A DNA stretch of 64,000 nucleotides from NCBI RefSeq assembly GCF_024228675.1, contig NZ_CP100461.1, positions 868,001 through 932,000 of the forward strand, given 5' to 3'. This DNA comes from Salinigranum marinum. Its GTDB lineage: Archaea > Halobacteriota > Halobacteria > Halobacteriales > Haloferacaceae. Of this stretch, positions 50,621-59,320 are shown in pieces. The notes below the pieces were generated by a model that worked only from the letters and a program-made list of their open reading frames with translations, had not been told where the DNA came from and ran no database searches. Made by a program: the position numbers and the translations under genes. Numbering within the stretch: the stretch's first letter is position 1; each line of letters starts with the position of its first letter.

Positions 50621-51963
50621 ATGCCAGAAGATGGCAGGAACGTGGCAGGGCTGGATCGACGTGGATACCTGAAAGCACTCGGTGTGGCCGGCGCGGTGGG
50701 GCTCGCGGGCTGTACCGGCGGCGGTGGCTCCGGCGGATCGACGACGTCGGAGAGCTCCGGTGGGTCGACCGATACCGGGGGGTCGACTGACTCAGGAGGA
50801 TCGACCGAGACGGGGGAAGCGGGTCAAACAGCATCACGGTCGGAAACCTCTCGCCGTTCAGCGGCGGGCTGGGCTGGATCGGCCCCGACGCACGGCGAGC
50901 GATCAACACGGCCCTCGAAGGCGAAGGCGGCGTGAACCAGGCGATGGGGCTGGGCCGCACGGTCGAAATCGCCGAACAGGACACCGAAACCAAGCCGCAG
51001 CCGGCGATCAGCGGCTTCAAGACGCTCGACAGTCAGGGCGTCCCGGCGAGGGTCGGGCCGTCGAGCACCGTGACGCCGAGCCTGGTCGATCCGGCGCAGA
51101 GCTCCGGCCTGGCGTTCGTTTCGCCGATGATGGGTACCATCCAGCTCGACGACGTCGGTGGCGAGTACGTCTGGCGGACGGTCCCCTCGGACAGCATCGG
51201 GGCGGGCTGTCAGGCGCAGTACGCCTACGAGGAGGAGGGCCACCGCACGATGGGGCTGGCGTACAAGGACGACAAGGGGTCACAGAGTTTCTCGAAGGCG
51301 TCCGGGGAGTAGTTCAAGAACCTCGGCGGCGAAGTCGCCACCGAGGTCGCCCTCGACCCTACGGCCAGCAGCTACCGGAGCGAGGTCCAGACGCTCCAAG
51401 ACTCCGACGTGGAGGTCGTCTCGATGACCACCGGAACCGAGGTGTCGTCGCTGTTCTTCAAGAACTACGTCGAAGCCGGCGCGGCCGAGGAGTTCCAGCT
51501 TCTGCTCGGCAACGACGTGCTCACGCCCGACTTCATCGAGGAGGTCGGCTCGGACGTCATCGAGGGTGCTGTCGGTTAGCCACCCGCTCCAGGCCCCTCG
51601 TACGACCAGTTCGCCGAGAAACACCAGAACGTCAATGATAAAAAGCCCGGTGCGTTCGCCGCCGCGGCCTACGACGCGATGAACCTCATCGCGCTCTCGT
51701 TCGTCAAGGAGGGCGAGGCGAACCGTCAGGCCGTCCCGAACGACCTCAGCGACCACGGCAACCCGCCCGGCGAGGAGGTGAGTTCGTTCGCCGCCGGCAA
51801 GGAGGTCCTCGAGAACGGGGGCGAGATCAACTACCAGGGCGCGTCGAACCCACAGAACTTCGACGACACCGGCGACCCGCTCGGCCCGTTCGCGGCCCTG
51901 CAAGCGCAGGACGGCGAGTGATCCGAGGTCATCACGTACTCGGCCGAGGAACTGGCCGAGTAG
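50621..51963 (+). pseudogene. Broken Liv-type substrate-binding lipoprotein
   Basis: The ATG at 50621 opens a Tat/lipobox lipoprotein (RRGYLKALGVAGAVGLAGC) with a Gly/Ser/Thr linker. A frameshift in the GGGGG run near 50812 leads into the type 1 periplasmic-binding domain in another frame (NSITVGNLSPFSGGLGWIGP, then DARRAINTALEGEGGVNQAM). That frame is cut by TAG at 51310, TAG at 51577 and TGA at 51919 before the natural-looking end EVITYSAEELAE (TAG 51961). The text between stops is well conserved, so decay is recent. The intact protein would bind a branched-chain amino acid, amide or similar ligand. Confidence 0.85.
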
Positions 51964-53237
51964 CGGCCACGGCGGCATCTTCGACGCCGACGGTCGTCGT
52001 CGGGCTGATCGCGGCGACCGTGCTGGCGGCCGCCGTGGGGGTGGTCATCGCGCTCACCAGCGTCCGGCTCGAAGGCGACTACCTCGCGATGGTGACGCTG
52101 AGTTCGGCCGAGTTCATTCGGCTCGTCATCACGAACGAGTCGTGGCTGACGAGCGGCGCACAGGGAATCAACCAGATCCCGCGGCCGGCGTCGGGGGCGT
52201 TCCCGATGGAACTCGGGGGCGTCGTCGTCGGCTACGACCTGTTCTACCTGGGCCTCTCGGTCGCCCTCCTCGGGGGCTGTTTCGCCGTCTTCACCCGGCT
52301 GTCGTCCAGCCCGTTCGGCCGGGTCCTCCACGGCATCCGCGAGGACGACAACGTCCCCCGGGCGCTCGGGAAGCGGACTCCCGTCTTCAAGCTCAAGTCG
52401 GTCGGCCTCGGGTCCGGCGTCGCCGGTCTCGCTGGGGGGCTCTGGGCGCAGTTCTTCTTCGCCATCCTCGACTTCATCAACATCGCCTACGGCGAGTACA
52501 TGGCGCTGGGTGCGTTCATCGCCTTCGGGCTGAACACCCAGGTGGGCCTCCCCATCATCGTCTCCGGCGTCGTCGCCGTCGCGGTCATGGGGCCCGTCGC
52601 GGTCGCCCTGGACAGAGCCGTCTTCCAGCACTTCCGAAACCGGTCGGCGATCCTCCTCCTGGTCGTCTCCATCGGGCTCTCGTTCGTGCTGCGAAATGTC
52701 ATCCGCGTCGTCTGGGGGAGCGGCTCCCAGCGGTTCGACGTCCCCATCGAGGAGGCACCCACGTACCTGGGGATCCAGATCCTCCCGGATCAGGTCGCGA
52801 TCGTCTTCCTGAGCCTGGCGGTGCTCGGCCTCACGTTCGTCCTCCTGCGGAAGACCGACATCGGGGTCGCCATGCGCGCGGCCTCCGACGACACGGACCT
52901 CGCGCGCATCCGCGGCGTCGACACCGAGCGCCTGGTGCTGTACGTCTGGCTCGTCGGCGGCGTCATCGCCGCCATCGCGGGCGTGATGCTCGGGCTCGGC
53001 TCCCAGTTGCGGCCGACGATGGGCTTTCTCACGCTCATCCCCATCTTCGCGGCCGTCATCCTCGGCGGGATCGGCGACCCGGTCGGCGCGGTCGTCGGCG
53101 GGTACGCCATCGGCTTGCTCCAGGAGGTGAGCGTCGTCGTCATCCCGTCGGAGTACAAGCCGCTGGTCGGCCTCGCGCTGCTCGTGGTCGGCCTGCTGAC
53201 GCGTCCGGACGGCCTGTTCGGGGAGGCGACGCGATGA
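51964..53237 (+). pseudogene. In-frame chimera of LivM (C-terminal part) and LivH
   Basis: One open frame joins two permeases. The first part, from TVVVGLIAATVLAAAVGVVI to GVAGLAGGLWAQFFFA, matches LivM from its middle onward (ALTSVRLEGDYLAMVTLSSA, FGRVLHGIREDDNVPRALGK) and lacks about 115 N-terminal residues. Near 52460-52468 it passes into LivH at ILDFINIAYGEYMALGAF and runs to the LivH end (MRAASDDTDLARIRGVDTE, then RPDGLFGEATR). It has no good start codon of its own: the frame begins at GTG 51918 inside the upstream pseudogene. It ends 4 bp past the livG start. Probably two deletions in a decaying operon. Confidence 0.8.
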
Positions 53238-53554
53238 GGGCCGACCCCATCCTCCGCGTCGAGGGCCTCCGCAAGTCGTTCGGCGGCCTCGTCGCCGTCG
53301 ACGACGCGTCGTTCGAGGTCGAACGAGGCACCGTCGTCGGACTCATCGGGCCCAACGGCGCGGGGAAGTCGACGACGTTCAACCTCGTCACGGGCTTCCA
53401 CGAGGCCGACGACGGCGACGTCTACCTCCACGGCGAGAACGTCGTCGATCGCCCGCCCGAGGAACGATCGCGACGGGGCATGGTCCGAACGTTCCAGATC
53501 ACCCGCGAACTCACCGGGATGAAGGTCCGACAGAACATGCTCCTCGGCACCTGA
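53234..53554 (+). pseudogene. LivG ATPase truncated after about 106 residues
   Basis: Starts normally (ATG 53234 overlapping the permease stop) with ILRVEGLRKSFGGLVAVDDA, Walker A LIGPNGAGKSTTFNLVTGFH and Q-loop RTFQITRELTGMKVRQNMLL, then stops at GT. The signature LSGGQ, Walker B and H-loop are missing. No livF follows; the sequence after 53555 is unrelated. It cannot hydrolyse ATP. Confidence 0.88.
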
Positions 53555-53883
53555 ACGGCCCACCCCACCCCGGACAGGGCGGCCCGGTCCCACCCAACGT
53601 ATTATTGGATTGTCTGTTCGGTACTGTCGAACGGAACCGCGAGAGATATATAAATAAACGAAATGTTTATATTTGACTTTTCAAGCCGTGGATGAGTGCA
53701 CAGGGGGTGAGGTAAAGACGTTGTACCGTCAAGGACAGACGCCGGGATGCCTCTGACAGGCCGGCTCACCGGAACGACCCGGCTTCCGGTGTGGGCCACT
53801 GGTCCACCAGTCGGCAACCCTACACGCGGCGTCGATGCCCACGCCGCCGCGTCGACGGGGGGAACACCCCTTTCGAGGGCTGT
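53555..53883. other. 329-bp gap at the end of the decayed operon
   Basis: No gene. An AT-rich segment at 53640-53690 (GAGATATATAAATAAACG and ATGTTTATATTTG) stands out in the GC-rich surroundings. GTTCG-N7-CGAAC at 53616-53632 is a short inverted repeat. This is probably the right edge of the deletion that removed livF. Confidence 0.4.
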
Positions 53884-54384
53884 TCAGCGGTCGATTACTG
53901 CGGAACGAATCGTGCCGATGAGAGCCGTCAGGTCTCGTTCCGTGGCGTCTCGTGTCTCCACTGACAGGTGTGACCGACAGTCGCAGTCCGACGAGCCGAA
54001 GCCGTCGATCGGGCCGGACGGCAGTCGGCGTGCGATCGCACACTCGACGTCCCGGGAGGGCACGAGCAGGGCGGCGACGAACGACGTCTCGGGGAGTGTC
54101 GTCAACGCGTCGACGTGCCAGTGGACGGTCCCGTCGTCCTCGTCGAGGTGACGGCGGTGGCGTTCGGCACGGCCGAACCCGCCGGGACCGAAGGCGCTAC
54201 CCATGTAGGCGTAGTCGCCGGCGGCTAGCTCGTGGGTGCCGAGCGCGCCGACCTCGACCGACGTTCGTCTCGCGAGTTCGAAGACGACGACGTACGTCCC
54301 GCCGACGGCCGGGTCGTCGAGGACCGAACCGAGCGCGTCGTCGGGGCCGTACCGGACGACCCCCGGCGAAGCTCGTTCGCTCAC
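53884..54384 (-). CDS. DUF123/GIY-YIG-like protein
   Basis: 166 residues from GTG 54384, whose GTGA overlaps the stop of the DCC-family gene. The DUF123 domain is clear: GGTYVVVFELARRTSVEVGA, ELAAGDYAYMGSAFGPGGFG, RHRRHLDEDDGTVHWHVDAL, VECAIARRL and FGSSDCDCRSHL. DUF123 is related to GIY-YIG nucleases and in some archaea is fused to endonuclease III. It ends with a haloarchaeal tail. It may act in DNA repair. It is coupled to the thiol-oxidoreductase gene. Confidence 0.85.
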   Translation of the reverse strand: MSERASPGVVRYGPDDALGSVLDDPAVGGTYVVVFELARRTSVEVGALGTHELAAGDYAYMGSAFGPGGFGRAERHRRHLDEDDGTVHWHVDALTTLPETSFVAALLVPSRDVECAIARRLPSGPIDGFGSSDCDCRSHLSVETRDATERDLTALIGTIRSAVIDR

Positions 54385-54809
54385 GCCTGCGCGGCCGTCC
54401 CGTCGGCCGCGGCGGCGACCAACCCGTCGAACAGCCCCGCGGCGTCCTCGGCGAGGGGGTAGATCGCGTGGTAGTCGTCGGGGTCGCGGCCGCGACCGCT
54501 CGCCACGCCCACGAGCCGCGCGATGTCGTCGTAGCGGTCGCGGACGAGCGAGCCGACGATCTCGGGTGTCCCCGCGCGCTCGGCCAGTTCCTCGGCGGCC
54601 GACCGGCCGGCGTACACCCGTTCTCGCCGTCTGTCGACGAGGACCATCGCAAAGGGCGTCTCGCCGAACTGCGCGGCCAGGAAGCGCTGTGCCTCGTCGT
54701 CGTACCACGAGAGTGACCCGATCGACCGGAGCCGACGGAGCGCGACGGCGGCGACCGAACAGTAGGGACACTCGCCGTCGTAGATGAGGACGGCGTCGTA
54801 CTGTGACAT
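54381..54809 (-). CDS. DCC-family thiol-disulfide oxidoreductase (DUF393)
   Basis: 142 residues. The DCC start AVLIYDGECPYCSVAAVAL has the D-G-x-C-x-x-C motif. The rest is a thioredoxin-like fold (FGETPFAMVLVDRRRERVYA, GRSAAEELAERAG). Function of the family is not established. It is first in a two-gene unit with the DUF123 gene and is divergent from the helicase. Confidence 0.87.
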   Translation of the reverse strand: MSQYDAVLIYDGECPYCSVAAVALRRLRSIGSLSWYDDEAQRFLAAQFGETPFAMVLVDRRRERVYAGRSAAEELAERAGTPEIVGSLVRDRYDDIARLVGVASGRGRDPDDYHAIYPLAEDAAGLFDGLVAAAADGTAAQA

Positions 54810-54995
54810 GTTCGGCTTACGGACGAGACGAGCAAAACCTTGCCGGCGACGCGACGGGGGCGTGGGGACGGACCGCCGCTCGCGGGTCGTTGCGGGTACG
54901 CCGGGCGAGCGTCGACCCGTGTGTTCGACCCGAGCCGGCCGGGAGTCGGTTTCATCGACCAGAACCGTTAGGCTCTACGCCTCCCGAGAGCCCCC

Positions 54996-57314
54996 GTGGA
55001 CGAACTCGTCGAGTGGCTGCGCGATCGGCCGTACTACCGGGGACAGCTCCGCGACCACCGCCGCGTCCCCGGTCGCGAGCCCTCCTTTTCGTCCGTCGAC
55101 CTCGAACCGCGGCTGGCGTCGGCGCTCTCGAAGGGGGGGATCGACCGGCTGTACGACCACCAGGCGCGGGCCGTCGAGGCGGTCCGCGACGGAAAGAACG
55201 TCGTCCTCGCCACGCAGACCGCCTCAGGCAAGAGTCTCGCGTACACCGTGCCGGCGTTCGAGCGCGCGATGGACCACGGCGGTCGAACCCTCTATCTCGG
55301 CCCGCAGAACGCGCTCATCGCCGACCAGACGGAGACGCTGTCGGACCTCGCCCACGGGCTCGGCTTCGGCTCCCGCGTCTCGGTCGACCAGTACACGGGA
55401 CGGCTCTCGAAGCGCGAGAAGCGCGACGTGCGCGACCGCCGCCCCACGGTCATCCTCTCGAACCCCGACATGGTCCACTACGCGCTGTTGCCCCACGCGG
55501 GCCGGCTGTGGGAGTGGTTCTTCTCCTCGCTGGAACTCGTGGTCGTCGACGAGGTCCACCAGTACCGCGGCGTCTTCGGCAGTCACGTCGCGCTCGTGCT
55601 CCGCCGACTGGCGCGGGCGTGCGAACGGTTCGGATCGACCCCGTCGTTCGTCTGCTGCTCGGCCACCATCGGCAACCCGGTCGAGCACGCCGCGCGGGTG
55701 ACCGGCCAGCCCGAGGCGTCGTACGTCCTCGTCGACGAGGACACCTCCGGGACGGGCCCCCGCCACTGGCTGTTCTGGAACCCGCCGGAGTACGAGGACG
55801 AGGAGGGGAGCGGCCGTCGTCGCTCCTCACACGTCGAGACCAAGAACCTCCTCGTCGACCTCGTCGCCCGGGGCCACCAGACGCTCGCGTTCACCCGGGC
55901 GCGACAGACCGCCGAGCGCTACGCCACGGAGAGCGCGTCGGCCCTCAGGGAACGCGGCGAGCCCGACCTCGCCGGGAAGGTCGCGGCGTACCAGGCAGCG
56001 CTCACGCACGACCGTCGACGCGACCTCGAATCCGAGCTCCACGGCGGCGACCTCCGGGGAGTGTGGTCGACGAACGCGCTGGAGGTCGGCGTGGACGTCG
56101 GCGGACTCGACGCGGTGTTGCTCGATGGCTACCCCGGGACGCGGATGTCGACCCACCAGCGCGCCGGGCGGGCCGGGCGCGGCGACGACCCCGCGCTCGT
56201 CGTCCTCGTCGGCGGCGAGGACCAGCTCGATCAGTACCTCATGGCCGAGCCCGACGACTTCTTCGACGGCGACCCTGAGCGTGCCGTGACCGACCCCGAG
56301 AACGACTACCTCCTCGCCGATCACGTCGAAAGCGCCGCCGCGGAGGGGTGGCTGTCGCCCGCCGACGAGGAACGCTTCGGCGAGCGGTTTCCCGACGTCG
56401 TCGCCGACCTCACCGAGGCGGGCCGGCTGGAGCGCCGGACGACGCCCGACGGGATGCGGTGGATCCACGCGGGGGACGGCAGCCCCCAACACGAGATGAG
56501 CCTCCGCACCATCTCGGACCGGGAGATCGACCTGCTCGACGCGCGCTCGAACGAGGTCGTCGCCTCGCTCCCGTTCGAGGACGCCCTGCGGGACGCACAC
56601 CCGGGGGCGATCTACCACCACCAGGGGACGACGTACGAGGTCGCCGACCTGGATCTCGGCCGCGACGTCGCCGAACTCCAGCGGACCTGGGCCGACTACT
56701 ACACCCGGGTCCTCCACGACAAGGAGATCACCGTCGAACGGGATCACACGTCCAAGCCGCTCTCGGCGCGGCCCGACACCGACGTGGTTTTCGCCGAGGT
56801 GACGATGCGCAAGCGGATCACCGGCTTCGAGCGCCGGGACGCCCGGCGCGGGGCGACGCTGGGGCGGGAGTCGCTGGACCTCCCGGAGACGACGCTCCGG
56901 ACCAAGGCGTTCTACTTCACCGTCCCGCTCGACGTCGAGGGGCGGATGCGCGACCTCGGGGGAGACCCAGAGTTCAACGGCGGCATCCACGCGGCCGAAC
57001 ACGGGATGATCTCGCTGTTCCCGCTCCAGTTGCTCTGTGATCGTGCGGATATCGGCGGGCTGTCGACGCCGTACCACCCACACACCGACCGGTCGACGAT
57101 CTTCATCTACGACGGTCACCCCGGCGGCGTGGGGCTGACCGAGAGCGGCTACGACTCCGTCGAGGAACTGATGCGGCGGACGGCACGGCTCATCGAGGGG
57201 TGTGGCTGTCACGACGGCTGTCCGGCCTGCGTCCAGTCCCCACACTGCGGCAACGCGAACGAGCCGCTGGCGACGGAGCCGGCGGTGTTGCTCCTCGACG
57301 CGTTGACCGACTGA
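54996..57314 (+). CDS. MrfA/Hrq1-type DEAH helicase with DUF1998 cysteine domain
   Basis: 772 residues from GTG 54996. Helicase motifs in order: VEAVRDGKNVVLATQTASGK (motif I), RTLYLGPQNALIADQTET (Ia), VILSNPDMVHYALLPH, VVVDEVHQYRGVFG (motif II, DEVH), CCSATIGNP (III), then HQTLAFTRARQTAERYATES, VWSTNALEVGVDVGGLDAVL and HQRAGRAGRGDDPALVVL (VI). The C-terminal DUF1998 zinc domain has CGCHDGCPACVQSPHC. MrfA (bacteria) and Hrq1 (yeast) are 3'-5' helicases in repair of cross-links and mitomycin damage. It is slightly longer than bacterial MrfA. Confidence 0.92.
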   Translation: MDELVEWLRDRPYYRGQLRDHRRVPGREPSFSSVDLEPRLASALSKGGIDRLYDHQARAVEAVRDGKNVVLATQTASGKSLAYTVPAFERAMDHGGRTLYLGPQNALIADQTETLSDLAHGLGFGSRVSVDQYTGRLSKREKRDVRDRRPTVILSNPDMVHYALLPHAGRLWEWFFSSLELVVVDEVHQYRGVFGSHVALVLRRLARACERFGSTPSFVCCSATIGNPVEHAARVTGQPEASYVLVDEDTSGTGPRHWLFWNPPEYEDEEGSGRRRSSHVETKNLLVDLVARGHQTLAFTRARQTAERYATESASALRERGEPDLAGKVAAYQAALTHDRRRDLESELHGGDLRGVWSTNALEVGVDVGGLDAVLLDGYPGTRMSTHQRAGRAGRGDDPALVVLVGGEDQLDQYLMAEPDDFFDGDPERAVTDPENDYLLADHVESAAAEGWLSPADEERFGERFPDVVADLTEAGRLERRTTPDGMRWIHAGDGSPQHEMSLRTISDREIDLLDARSNEVVASLPFEDALRDAHPGAIYHHQGTTYEVADLDLGRDVAELQRTWADYYTRVLHDKEITVERDHTSKPLSARPDTDVVFAEVTMRKRITGFERRDARRGATLGRESLDLPETTLRTKAFYFTVPLDVEGRMRDLGGDPEFNGGIHAAEHGMISLFPLQLLCDRADIGGLSTPYHPHTDRSTIFIYDGHPGGVGLTESGYDSVEELMRRTARLIEGCGCHDGCPACVQSPHCGNANEPLATEPAVLLLDALTD

Positions 57315-57515
57315 CCCGGCCGATTGGGTTCGGGCGAGTGAGAACCCGCTGGGTGTCCGCGCCGGACGCAGCGGATCGGACGGACGCTCGAACCCCATCG
57401 GCTGGGTCCGGGTTGGCTCCTACCTCGCCCGATTTTTAGATGTGTCAGAGTCGATACCGCCGGCCGGCACAGTCCATCCGTGCGCCCATGCGGATCGGTG
57501 GTCGGTTCGAAGACG

Positions 57516-58007
57516 ATGAGTACTGACTGTTTATTCGGGGATGAGACGGCGTCGATCGGACAGGGCGGGGCCGAAGCAGACGACGGTGCCGCAGCCCTCG
57601 AATCGTAGCAGCGGACCGGCGACGTCGTCGAGAGCATCCGCGAGGCGAACGCGGAGGTCGACGAGGGTGCCGACGCCGTCGAGGGATCCGTCGAGACGCT
57701 CGAATCCATCCGGGTGCACGCGACGGCGACCGACACCGGCCTTGAGGAGATCGCCGACGCCGTCGAAACGCAGGCGCCCGACACCGAAGAGGTGTCGTCC
57801 GTCGTCGAGGAGACGACCGCACTGGCCGAGGAAATGAGCGCGTCGGTCCAGCAGATCTCCGCCGGAATCGACGAGCAGACGCGGGCGACCGACGAGATCG
57901 CGTCGACGGCCGTCTGCCTCTCCGACCGGAGCGAGGTCCTCCACGCGGCGGTCGACCGATTCAAAGTCGCGGACGACGAGCGGGCGGCGCTCGGATCCGG
58001 GCCGTGA
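57516..58007 (+). pseudogene. Halobacterial transducer (MCP) remnant with internal stop
   Basis: ATG 57516 opens MSTDCLFGDETASIGQGGAE, but an in-frame TAG at 57606 interrupts it. The same frame continues with ESIREANAEVDEGADAVEGS and then the conserved end of a methyl-accepting signalling domain: VSSVVEETTALAEEMSASVQ, QISAGIDEQTRATDEIASTA. It ends in a typical Htr tail. The sensor, HAMP and the receptor-tip hairpin are missing. It is a 5'-deleted, nonsense-containing fragment of a chemotaxis or phototaxis transducer. Confidence 0.8.
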
Positions 58008-58078
58008 CCGACCTGGTGCGCTCTCGGGAACGCCCGTCGGGTCTCGGCACGTCGCTCGCGCACGCGCTCGATCAATAG

Positions 58079-58086
58079 TTATTTTA
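58079..58086 (+). promoter_or_regulatory. TATA box of the RGP-family gene
   Basis: TTATTTTA, 25-32 nt before ATG 58111 (leaderless). Its right half lies within the palindrome 58082-58099. Confidence 0.55.
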
Positions 58087-58099
58087 GGGCGGCCTAAAA
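58082..58099. promoter_or_regulatory. Iron-type operator TTTTAGG-GCGG-CCTAAAA before the RGP gene
   Basis: Perfect 7-bp inverted repeat with a 4-nt spacer, overlapping the TATA box. The same site (TTTAGG-N4-CCTAAA) precedes the ferric ABC operon at 59298-59313. It resembles DtxR/IdeR-family operators (TTAGG...CCTAA), the iron regulators of haloarchaea. A bound metal-loaded repressor would block TBP access. Confidence 0.7.
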
Positions 58100-58110
58100 A
58101 CTCGTGAGCC

Positions 58111-59274
58111 ATGACCCACGACGTCTGCGTCGTCGTTCCCACCATCAGGGAGTACGAATGCGTCAGAGCCTACGTCGAGAACGCCCGTTCTCACGGCTTC
58201 GACACCGATCGCCTCTTTTTCGTCCTCGTGACCGAGGACTTCTGCGACAGCCGGGAGATGGAACGGATGCTCCGCGACCTCGGCGTGGCGGGCGAGGTGT
58301 TCGACGGTACCCGTCGTGAGGAGTGGTTCGAGGCGAACGAGATTGCCGAGTTCTCGCACCTCGTTCCGGCGGCGAGCCACGCCCAGACCAGTTTCGGCCT
58401 GCTGTACCTGTGGGCCAACGGGTTCGACTACGGGGTGTTCATCGACGACGACACGCTCCCGCACGACGAGTGGGACTTCTTCGGTCGGCACATGGAGAAC
58501 CTGGCGTTCGAGGGGCCGATCGAGTCCGTCCGGTCGGACGAGCGGTGGGTGAACGTTCTCTATCAGGCGTTCGACGACCACGGCCTCTACCCGCGGGGCT
58601 ACCCGTACGCCGCGATGGACGAGACGGTCGAGACCAGTCGGAGGGCAGTCGACCACGTCGTCGCCTCGCAGGGGCTGTGGACGAACGTCCCCGACCTGGA
58701 CGCCGTCCGCATCCTGATGGACGGCGACCTGCAGGGCCAAGCACAGACCCGCACGTCGGTCGCGGACTTCACCGGCGACTTCGTCGTCGACCCCGGCCAG
58801 TACCTCACCGTCTGTTCGATGAACCTCGCGTTCCGCCGCGAGGTCGTCCCCGCGTTTTACCAGTTGCCGATGGACGACAACGAGTGGGACGTCGGGCGGT
58901 TCGACGACATCTGGTCGGGCGTCTTCCTCAAGCGCGCCGCCGACCTCCTCGGCCACGACGTCCTCACGGGCGACCCGCTCTGTGAACACAACAAGGCCCC
59001 GCGCCCGACGTTCGACGACTTGAACAACGAGGTGCCCGGGCTCGAACTCAACGAACACCTCTGGGAGTACGTCGACGAGGTCGGAGGGGACGCAGAGACG
59101 TACGCCGAGGCGTTCGCCGCGATGGCCGACCGGCTCGCGGAGGGCGACTTCGCCGAACTGAACAACGGTGCCTTCCTGAACCACGTCGGCGAGTACATGC
59201 GCGACTGGCTCGACTGTCTCGACGCTCTCGCCGGCCTCGACGCGGAGCCACAGCCCGTTCCGGCCGACGACTAG
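58111..59274 (+). CDS. RGP/GT75-family glycosyltransferase or sugar mutase
   Basis: 387 residues. N-terminal VCVVVPTIREYECVRAYVEN, a metal-binding-like FDYGVFIDDDTLPHDEWDFF (DDD), then RGYPYAAMDETVETSRRAVD, MNLAFRREVVPAFYQLPMD and WSGVFLKRAADLLGHDV. This is the reversibly glycosylated polypeptide family (GT75). In plants it works as a UDP-arabinopyranose mutase; archaeal members are uncharacterised. It sits behind an iron-type operator shared with the next operon and is monocistronic. Its link to iron could be through a secreted glycan or siderophore-like product; that is speculation. Confidence 0.8.
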   Translation: MTHDVCVVVPTIREYECVRAYVENARSHGFDTDRLFFVLVTEDFCDSREMERMLRDLGVAGEVFDGTRREEWFEANEIAEFSHLVPAASHAQTSFGLLYLWANGFDYGVFIDDDTLPHDEWDFFGRHMENLAFEGPIESVRSDERWVNVLYQAFDDHGLYPRGYPYAAMDETVETSRRAVDHVVASQGLWTNVPDLDAVRILMDGDLQGQAQTRTSVADFTGDFVVDPGQYLTVCSMNLAFRREVVPAFYQLPMDDNEWDVGRFDDIWSGVFLKRAADLLGHDVLTGDPLCEHNKAPRPTFDDLNNEVPGLELNEHLWEYVDEVGGDAETYAEAFAAMADRLAEGDFAELNNGAFLNHVGEYMRDWLDCLDALAGLDAEPQPVPADD

Positions 59275-59287
59275 ACCGAACCGGTAG

Positions 59288-59295
59288 GTATTTAG
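59288..59295 (+). promoter_or_regulatory. TATA box of the ferric ABC operon
   Basis: GTATTTAG, 26-33 nt before ATG 59321 (leaderless). It overlaps an extra TTTAGG half-site at 59291-59296. Confidence 0.5.
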
Positions 59296-59313
59296 GTTTT
59301 AGGCGGGCCTAAA
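59291..59313. promoter_or_regulatory. Iron-type operator before the ferric ABC operon
   Basis: TTTAGG-CGGG-CCTAAA at 59298-59313, with a further direct half-site TTTAGG at 59291-59296 and a T between. It lies between the TATA box and the transcription start. It matches the site at 58082-58099 in arm sequence and spacing; only the spacer differs. Confidence 0.7.
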
Positions 59314-59320
59314 TCAATGT

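Noticed and set aside
50621-51963. Stop-codon recoding (UAG/UGA readthrough) in the binding-protein gene
   Set aside because: There is also a frameshift, and the permease and ATPase genes downstream are deleted or truncated, so simple decay explains everything.
53602-53817. 71-codon minus-strand ORF in the gap after the truncated livG
   Set aside because: It begins in GC-rich and ends in AT-rich text with no protein character; no start signal fits the nearby TATA-like words.
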